In this document: positions 58,344-64,000 of the stretch, one piece after another
Position numbering within the stretch: the first letter of the stretch is position 1
How the letters are laid out: every line of letters begins with the position of its first letter
Origin: Dyella sp. 2HG41-7
Lineage (GTDB): Bacteria; Pseudomonadota; Gammaproteobacteria; Xanthomonadales; Rhodanobacteraceae
Assembly: GCF_021390675.1 (NCBI RefSeq)
Contig: NZ_JAJEJV010000004.1
Span: forward strand, 2,046,001 to 2,110,000
Direction: 5' to 3'
DNA: 64,000 nucleotides
The notes under the pieces: model-generated
Seen by the model: only the letters and a program-made list of their open reading frames with translations
Databases searched by the model: none
What the model was told of the DNA's origin: nothing
Translations under genes and position numbers: made by a program

Positions 58344-58708
58344 ACCGCGCTGGCATCCTTCGTGAAGCCCTGTTGCGTGCGGCCCACGCGTGCCTGTGGG
58401 CAGAAGAAAACGCTGTGTGGCACACGCACACTCCCGACGCACCGGAACATCAACGCGCGCGTCACCAGGCGCATCTGCGCGTGGAACGCGTGATCACACA
58501 GGCCGGCGTCGAAGGGCTCCTGGATGCCGCTGGCCAGCGCCGCTTGCTCGGCCGCGTCATGGAAGCCCTGGTGCAGGTGCGGTGGCGGCATCAGCCGCGC
58601 CACAAGGATGACGTGCCGACTTTCCCAGAGATCGAACGATCCCTGGAACATGACTTGCGCAAGGCATGGAGCCACTCCGTTCGCCTGTTCTGGAGGATCG
58701 CCGCGTGA
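58340..58708 (+). CDS. Hypothetical basic protein
   Basis: 122 aa from ATG 58340, overlapping ArdC by 4 nt. His- and Arg-rich, helical (LREALLRAAHACLWAEENAV). No family recognised. Overlap chains it to the ankyrin gene behind. Confidence 0.58.
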   Translation: MNRAGILREALLRAAHACLWAEENAVWHTHTPDAPEHQRARHQAHLRVERVITQAGVEGLLDAAGQRRLLGRVMEALVQVRWRHQPRHKDDVPTFPEIERSLEHDLRKAWSHSVRLFWRIAA

Positions 58709-59079
58709 ACATGTCGCAACTCTTTCTCCTGGCCGCCAGAGACGGTGACCTGTGGACCATGGGCATCACGCTCCTGTTAGGCGCGGACATCAACGCTCAG
58801 ACCTACCCGGAGCAGGAAACGGCCCTGATCCTTGCGGTCGATCGGGAGGATGTGGAAGCCGTCCGCTGCCTGTTGTCCTGGGGCGCGGACGTCAACCTGA
58901 CCGACCGCGAAGGCATGTCACCGCTCCATCACGCAGCGAAGCGATCGTCGCTGATCTGGTCCCTCCTGGTTGATCACGGCGCGAGCGATGACCTCAAGAA
59001 CAACCAGGGCCTGACGGCGCAACAGTTGCGTGCCGGCCTGACCGCACGACAGAACCGGAGAATGAGCCATGGCCTCTGA
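58705..59079 (+). CDS. Ankyrin-repeat protein
   Basis: 124 aa from GTG 58705 (GGAGG 8 nt upstream) or ATG 58711. Three ankyrin units: LFLLAARDGDLWTMGITLLL, GADINAQ, TALILAVDREDVEAVRCLLS, GADVNLTDREGMSPLHHAAK. Overlaps the previous gene and the next ankyrin gene, so it is one of a tandem pair. Confidence 0.72.
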   Translation: MNMSQLFLLAARDGDLWTMGITLLLGADINAQTYPEQETALILAVDREDVEAVRCLLSWGADVNLTDREGMSPLHHAAKRSSLIWSLLVDHGASDDLKNNQGLTAQQLRAGLTARQNRRMSHGL

Positions 59080-59500
59080 CCAATCACCCCACCAAGCCCT
59101 TCACTACGCGACCGCCATGGGCAATCTCGACGGCATGCGGGAAGCCCTGGCGAACGGGGCCGGCGTCAACTTCCAGTCGTTGCACATGCAGGACACACCC
59201 TTGCATGTGGCCATCATGGCCAAGAGCGTCGATGCCGTGCACCTGCTCCTGGATGCGGGCGCGGAACTCAATGTGCCGAACCGCGATGGACGCACGGCTC
59301 TGCACGAAGCTGCTTTCGCGTATCAGAAGCAACCCGAAATCTGGCAAGCGCTGGTGGAGCGGGGCGCTCGAACGGACATCCCCGACCATGACCGGCAAAC
59401 CCCACAGCAGTTGCGGGACACCTTGGTTTACGGGCCGGCGATGATCGCGTTGGCGAAAGAACAGGGCGACCGCGCGATGGGCCTTGATCGGGGCCGCTGA
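59069..59500 (+). CDS. Ankyrin-repeat protein, tandem neighbour
   Basis: 143 aa. Ankyrin units: HQALHYATAMGNLDGMREAL, ANGAGVNF, TPLHVAIMAKSVDAVHLLLD, GAELNVPNRDGRTALHEAAF. The start overlaps the preceding ankyrin gene by 11 nt, and the last base is the first of the TraD gene. The close coupling to the coupling protein suggests a transfer-linked role, but none is known. Confidence 0.72.
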   Translation: MASDQSPHQALHYATAMGNLDGMREALANGAGVNFQSLHMQDTPLHVAIMAKSVDAVHLLLDAGAELNVPNRDGRTALHEAAFAYQKQPEIWQALVERGARTDIPDHDRQTPQQLRDTLVYGPAMIALAKEQGDRAMGLDRGR

Positions 59501-61611
59501 TGGCCCAGAAAGAAGTCCTCAACCTTTTCCTGACGAGTGTGCCGGCGGACCATCCCCCGGCGATCCCGATTCGTCGGGTGGATGCCGCGATCGGGCTGGG
59601 GCTTTTCGTGGCCGCATTGGTGAGCCTGGCGATCGGTTGGGTGCTCTGGCATCCGATGTTCGGTTCGCCTGTGCCCGCCGGGGGTTTGCTCTGGCAGTGG
59701 CTGCACTATCCCACCCTCCTGGTGGCTCAGCTCCATCCGCATGCCGTCACGGTGTGGACGGACAACCCCGCGAGTGACCTTTCCACCCCCGCTGCCGTGC
59801 ACCTGCGATTGCTCCCCGGTCTCCTGGTGGGCCTCGTTGCCGGTGGCTTCGCGCTTCGTGCAGGCCTCCACCCTTACTCGCGCATGCGACACCTCGAAGG
59901 CCCAAAGCTCATCCTTGATCCGAAAGAGGCGCTGCAAGAACTGATGCGCGCCGCCGCCGAGGAGCTCGCCGGCAAGGAGCCTTTCATGCAGCTCCTGCCA
60001 GGCGTGTGGCTGCCGAAGCAGCGATGGACGCGTGGGGTCTTGTTGTATGGATCGCCGGGTTCGGGGAAAACCCAATCCCTCATCCCCATCTGCGAGCAAC
60101 TGATCGCAGCGGGCCCAGCGGGCCAGGGACATCGCGCCTGGATTTACGATGTCAAAGGAGACTTCTCAAGTTATTGGCTTGGCGGCACGGTGGGGCTGAT
60201 TTGTCCCCAAGATCGCCGCTCGTTGACGTGGGACATCGGCGCGGATGTGCGCACCCCCAGTGATTCTCAGGTGTTTGCATCGTCCCTCATTGGTGAAGCC
60301 GGCGGCGAAGGCAAGTTCTGGTCAGAGGCTGCCAAGTCTCTGCTCGAAGGCACGTTGATTTCCTTGCAGAACGAACTGGGCACCAATTGGGGCTGGTCAA
60401 CTCTGGCTGATCGTTTGACCGCAGATGCCCCCTCATTTGCCGAACGAATGGCCAAACACGCCCCGCTCGCCGCCTTGCTGGTTGCGGACGCGCAGAGCAG
60501 CACCACCAGTTCCGTGCTCGCTACCCTCAGCGCTTACACAAAAGTCGTGCATGACCTGGCACGTGCATGGGGCGATGGCCGCGATGACGCGGGTCGCATG
60601 CGCCCGTCCATCTCCTTGCGCGCCTGGGCCAGCGATGGTTATGAAGGCAAGATCCGGCAGCTCATTTTCCAGGCCGGCCCGGATGCCTCCATGAACACCG
60701 CGCTCGGTTCGGCGATGCTTAATCTCGTGCTCCCACAGATCCTGAGCGCAGCCACGCCCGATGATGAACTCGGGCGCACGATCGCGTTTGTGATCGACGA
60801 AATGCCCTCACTTGGACCCATCCCGTTCAAGGCGGCGCTCGAAAGGGGCAGGTCGAAAGGGTGCATTTTCGTCGGCTGTTGCCAAGACCTCTCACAAATA
60901 AAAGAAGTCTGGGGCGAAGAAACCATGCGATCTCTGGGCAGCATGTTGGGCACGCATCTGGTGTTCCGCATCCAGCCCGGTGCGACCCGCGATGACGTCG
61001 CGGACCAGTTCGGTAAGGCCCGCTGGGCTGTTACCGCGGTCAGCACATCGAACAGTGGTCAGAGCACTTCTTTGCACGAGGAAAACCGTGCCGTGGTGGC
61101 ACCCCATGAGCTCTCCGAACTCGGATCCGTCAAGGACAAAAAACTGCCGCTGGGTTGGGGTGTCACGGCCATCGTCGCCGGCATCGGCCCCAACCTTGTG
61201 CGCGCGGTGTTCCCGGGCGTGTCCCCGACGAAGCGCCGCACGCCACATCGCCCGGCAAAATGGACCCTGGGCCCCGCTCAGCCCGGCATGACGCCCGAAC
61301 TCACCAAGGTGGAGCGGGAGGCCAAGGCGGCAGCCATCCGCAAGGAGAACGAGGAGAAGGCAAAGCAGAAGCAGGCGGAGCTGGAAGCCAAGCGTGCGGC
61401 GTCCCGTGATGCACGCAACGCGGACGCGGAATGGCGCGCGGGGCGGAAGCCGGCGGGCAACCGGGCCAACTTCACATACGAAAACACATACGAGCCGGAA
61501 CCTGGCCTGGACGCCGAAGCCTCGCCGTTCCCACCCGTCATGACCCCCGCTGAGCGCCTCCTGGAAGAGGTCAAGGCCAATCCCTTGGCGAAGGCTCGGC
61601 AGACCGGCTGA
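59500..61611 (+). CDS. traD: TraD/VirD4-type coupling protein (T4CP)
   Basis: 703 aa. N-terminal membrane part (two or three helices, e.g. AAIGLGLFVAALVSLAIGWVLW and LLPGLLVGLVAGGFAL). Walker A GSPGSGKTQSL at about 184-194, DVKGDFSSYW, Walker B IAFVIDEMPSLGPI, and later RSKGCIFVGCCQDLSQI. T4CPs hand the relaxase-DNA complex to the type IV secretion channel. The C-terminal 200 residues are charged and disordered. It starts at the last base of the ankyrin gene. Confidence 0.9.
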   Translation: MAQKEVLNLFLTSVPADHPPAIPIRRVDAAIGLGLFVAALVSLAIGWVLWHPMFGSPVPAGGLLWQWLHYPTLLVAQLHPHAVTVWTDNPASDLSTPAAVHLRLLPGLLVGLVAGGFALRAGLHPYSRMRHLEGPKLILDPKEALQELMRAAAEELAGKEPFMQLLPGVWLPKQRWTRGVLLYGSPGSGKTQSLIPICEQLIAAGPAGQGHRAWIYDVKGDFSSYWLGGTVGLICPQDRRSLTWDIGADVRTPSDSQVFASSLIGEAGGEGKFWSEAAKSLLEGTLISLQNELGTNWGWSTLADRLTADAPSFAERMAKHAPLAALLVADAQSSTTSSVLATLSAYTKVVHDLARAWGDGRDDAGRMRPSISLRAWASDGYEGKIRQLIFQAGPDASMNTALGSAMLNLVLPQILSAATPDDELGRTIAFVIDEMPSLGPIPFKAALERGRSKGCIFVGCCQDLSQIKEVWGEETMRSLGSMLGTHLVFRIQPGATRDDVADQFGKARWAVTAVSTSNSGQSTSLHEENRAVVAPHELSELGSVKDKKLPLGWGVTAIVAGIGPNLVRAVFPGVSPTKRRTPHRPAKWTLGPAQPGMTPELTKVEREAKAAAIRKENEEKAKQKQAELEAKRAASRDARNADAEWRAGRKPAGNRANFTYENTYEPEPGLDAEASPFPPVMTPAERLLEEVKANPLAKARQTG

Positions 61612-61623
61612 TGGACAGGGCAC

Positions 61624-61638
61624 GGTCGTGACACGACC
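61624..61638. promoter_or_regulatory. Palindrome before the CoiA-like gene
   Basis: GGTCGTG-a-CACGACC, a perfect 7-1-7 inverted repeat in the gap between traD and the next gene; operator or part of a terminator. Confidence 0.4.
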
Positions 61639-61661
61639 ATCTCCCCATTGCACAACAGGGA

Positions 61662-62462
61662 ATGTCCATGTCTTACGTCGAATGCATCGAAGCCCTCCAC
61701 GTCAACGGCGGCACGGTCAACGCGCTCAAAATGACCCCTGCCGAATGGCGGCAGTTGCAGGACACCTACACGATGGGTGAACTACAAATGCCGTGCTGCA
61801 AGGGCAGCGCCGTGCCGAAGGTCAGCCCCAACGGCCACCCGTTCTTTGCCCACGCGTCCGGCGCGTGCAGTGAGTCCGAGGAAAGCCAGTGGCATCAAGC
61901 GGCGAAGCACACCGTCCGGGCCACCCTCGAAGCACTCGGCTGTGTGGCCACCTTGGAGCAGCCCGGCCAGGGCGAGCTTGGCCGCTGGCAAGCGGACGTG
62001 TGGGGTGAGCGCGGGGACATGCGCATCGCTGTGGAAATCCAGCGCTCCTACCAGCACTCGCGCGATTACCTGGATCGCCAGGAGAAATACCGAGCGGCGG
62101 GCGTCAGGACCGTGTGGCTGTTGCGCCTGGATCGTTACCGCACCCTGCTCATGTCCCTGGCCAAAGAGAAGTGGCGCGCCGATCGGCACAACCCAAACCT
62201 GGAACGACAGGGCGCCTGCCATCCCGACCTGCCCATGGCCATCCTGACGCTGGATGACGCAGGGGAGGCCAAGGTCACCGGCGCCAGTGGCTTTGAAGCC
62301 ACACTGCCCGAGCTCCTGGACGCCGTGATGTCCGATCGGTTCCTGTGCCTCGAAGGCCTGTGGTGCATCGACAACCTGGACGCGATGAAAGAACGGATGC
62401 GCCTGGCGCGGGAGGCCAACGCGGCCAAGGGTCCACCACCGGCACGCAGGCGGCGTCGATAG
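61662..62462 (+). CDS. CoiA-like nuclease-fold protein
   Basis: 266 aa; starts at ATG 61662 or 61668. HPFFAHASGACS, ESEESQWHQAAKHTV, then WQADVWGERGDMRIAVEIQ and RDYLDRQEKYRAAGVRTVWL follow the CoiA-family pattern: a cysteine/histidine head and a PD-(D/E)xK core (D in ADVW, E-I-Q). CoiA is a competence gene in Gram-positives; homologues in mobile elements are presumed nucleases. It sits between T4CP and relaxase genes. Confidence 0.75.
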   Translation: MSMSYVECIEALHVNGGTVNALKMTPAEWRQLQDTYTMGELQMPCCKGSAVPKVSPNGHPFFAHASGACSESEESQWHQAAKHTVRATLEALGCVATLEQPGQGELGRWQADVWGERGDMRIAVEIQRSYQHSRDYLDRQEKYRAAGVRTVWLLRLDRYRTLLMSLAKEKWRADRHNPNLERQGACHPDLPMAILTLDDAGEAKVTGASGFEATLPELLDAVMSDRFLCLEGLWCIDNLDAMKERMRLAREANAAKGPPPARRRRR

Positions 62463-62525
62463 GCCTGGGATTGCCAACCGGCGGAATTTTGAGAAGTTGG
62501 AGGGAACCCACGCGGATCCCTTCAC

Positions 62526-64000
62526 ATGTTCACAGCAGCAGAACTCAAGACCAGTGCAGACGACGGCACGTGCGGTGACCTGAGCCAATATTTCGGCGCG
62601 GGTGCGAAAAGCTATTACTGCGACGCGAAGGGCGAGAAGAAGAGCGTGTCCCAATGGTGCGGCAAGGGAGCCGCAGCCCTCGGCCTCACGGGTCGCGTGG
62701 ACGAGGATGTGTTTTCCAACCTCCTCATGGGGATTGGCCCGAGAGGGGAACAGTTGCGCCAGAACGCGGGCGAAAAGCCCCATTGGATCGCGGCCAAAAA
62801 TCGTGACGGCACGCCGAAGCTCGATGACAAGGGCGAACCCGCTGGCCATTTCCAGGAGATGCGCATGGGCTACGACCTGTGCTGCTCTCCTGAAAAAACC
62901 GTGTCGAATGCGTGGGCCATCGGCATGGCCAGCGATGACCCCAAAGAGCGGGCCCTCGGGGAACTGATCCACCAGATCCACGAGCGCAATGCCCTGAAGG
63001 CCATCACCTTCATTGAGGACCACGCAGAAACGCGCCGGGGCGCTGGCAGCAACGACTACTTGAAGGGCGAAGGCCTGGTGATTGGGGCGTTCCATCACTT
63101 CACCGCACGCGCGCACGATCGCGGACAGGACTCGGAGGCGGACACCATCGATGAGCAGTTACACACCCACTTTGTCGTGATGAACACCTGCATGGCCGAC
63201 GGCCGCTTTTCCTCGCTCGAAGCGCAGGAGATGCTGGGAGTGCTGCGCACGGCCAGCGCGATCTATCGCGCGGGCATGGCCAAAGACCTGCAGGAAGCGC
63301 GGTTCGGCTTGGACTTCACCGAGCAGCTCGACAAGAACGGTCAACGAATCGAGGGTGCCTACAAGCTTGTCGGCATTCCCGAAATATACCGCCGCGAGAA
63401 ATCCGGGCGGCGGCAGCAGATCGAAGCGTTCCTGGAGGAAAACCCCGGCGCGAGCAGCCAGGAAGCCAACTTGGCCACCCGCAAGGCCAAGAGGGAACCG
63501 GAGTTTGAGGAGTTGATCCACGACTGGCGCAAGAGCCAGGCCGACTTCCGGCGCCGTCACCCCGAGTTGAACCTCCCCGAGCGCCTGTCCGACATGCTGG
63601 GCCTGGCGCCCTCGGAAGAGGAGCAGCTCCGGCGCCTACAGAAAGCCCAGCAGACGCAGGAGGAGTTTGACGGCGAAGTCTTGGACAAACTCCACGAAAC
63701 CCAATCGGTGTTCCGCAAGCGCGACCTCGTGCGCGTGATCGCTGACAAAACAGCAGGCGACTACGACGCCAAGGGCATCATCAAACTCGCCAATGACTTC
63801 CTGGCGCGCCAGGACGACCTGGCGGTGATCGAGCGCGAGCAGGTGCACGAAGATGACCGTGTGGAAAAACCCTCCATGCGTTTCAAGGAATACCGGTTCG
63901 CGTCCAAGAGCCGCGTGCTCGACATGGAGAAGGATTTGGCCGAAGGGGCCAAAGCCCGTCAGCACGAGACCCACCAGCGCCTGGATCCCAAGGTCGTGGA
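62526..64000 (+). CDS. MOBF-family relaxase (TrwC/TraI type), 3' truncated by window
   Basis: Open to the window end, 491 codons seen from ATG 62526. The N-terminus has the conserved Tyr region DLSQYFGAGAKSYYCD and WCGKGAAALGLTG. The relaxase block MRMGYDLCCSPEKTVSNAWA matches the MOBF DLxxSxPKSVS region, and QLHTHFVVMNT supplies the metal-binding histidines (His-x-His), with HHF and HDR nearby. MOBF enzymes nick oriT and pilot the strand. A helicase domain is expected beyond the end. A fixed ribosome site is not evident. Confidence 0.9.
   Translation, partial: MFTAAELKTSADDGTCGDLSQYFGAGAKSYYCDAKGEKKSVSQWCGKGAAALGLTGRVDEDVFSNLLMGIGPRGEQLRQNAGEKPHWIAAKNRDGTPKLDDKGEPAGHFQEMRMGYDLCCSPEKTVSNAWAIGMASDDPKERALGELIHQIHERNALKAITFIEDHAETRRGAGSNDYLKGEGLVIGAFHHFTARAHDRGQDSEADTIDEQLHTHFVVMNTCMADGRFSSLEAQEMLGVLRTASAIYRAGMAKDLQEARFGLDFTEQLDKNGQRIEGAYKLVGIPEIYRREKSGRRQQIEAFLEENPGASSQEANLATRKAKREPEFEELIHDWRKSQADFRRRHPELNLPERLSDMLGLAPSEEEQLRRLQKAQQTQEEFDGEVLDKLHETQSVFRKRDLVRVIADKTAGDYDAKGIIKLANDFLARQDDLAVIEREQVHEDDRVEKPSMRFKEYRFASKSRVLDMEKDLAEGAKARQHETHQRLDPKVV

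Overview
The left third of the window (1-22,060) reads as chromosome of a gammaproteobacterium of the Xanthomonadales, most like a Rhodanobacteraceae/Dyella-type genome. This is inferred from gene content: a minor-pilin/PilY1 operon, recC-recB-recD in that order, a secreted M61 peptidase and a MASE1 sensor-like protein. It starts with the 3' end of an RHS toxin gene and a candidate immunity gene. Next come two small divergent genes and tRNA-Thr(CGT) on the minus strand with its terminator. Then follow pilV-pilW-pilX-pilY1-pilE, recCBD on the minus strand, a MASE1 protein with a degenerate kinase half, a secreted protein and an M61 peptidase.

At 22,063-22,107 the chromosome is broken inside a tRNA-Ala(CGC). 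Only the 3' half is present, from the anticodon loop to CCA, followed at once by a tyrosine integrase. Everything from there to the right edge is one integrative, probably conjugative, element whose other end lies outside the window. Its modules are: integrase; a P4/D5-type primase-helicase followed by an iteron-like region with an AT-rich core (candidate origin); a long zone of small unknown genes (28-42 kb) holding a ParA and a partner with an internal duplication; a minus-strand nuclease cluster (RHH, HNH, GIY-YIG); a gene-free stretch rich in inverted repeats beside a TrwA-like RHH gene (candidate oriT); a membrane-protein cluster with a TraG/FtsK-like ATPase; an L,D-transpeptidase-like protein; a GmrSD-type restriction protein; an ArdC antirestriction protein; several ankyrin proteins; and TraD coupling protein, CoiA-like nuclease and MOBF relaxase (cut by the window end). 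No VirB/Tra channel genes are visible, so they are either outside the window or supplied in trans.

The most striking signal is regulatory. Ten promoters spread over 24 kb of the element share one architecture: a -35 box (TTGACN or TTGCGC-like), exactly 16 bp, a -10 box TANNNT, then 10-14 bp further on a palindrome GTGATC-N4-GATCAC sitting near +1. Several also carry a longer upstream repeat. They head the small-gene clusters, parA and the transpeptidase gene, and look like a regulon under one element-encoded repressor. Two proteins with three HTH repeats each, and several RHH proteins, are candidate regulators. All identifications come from reading the sequence; no database search was run.
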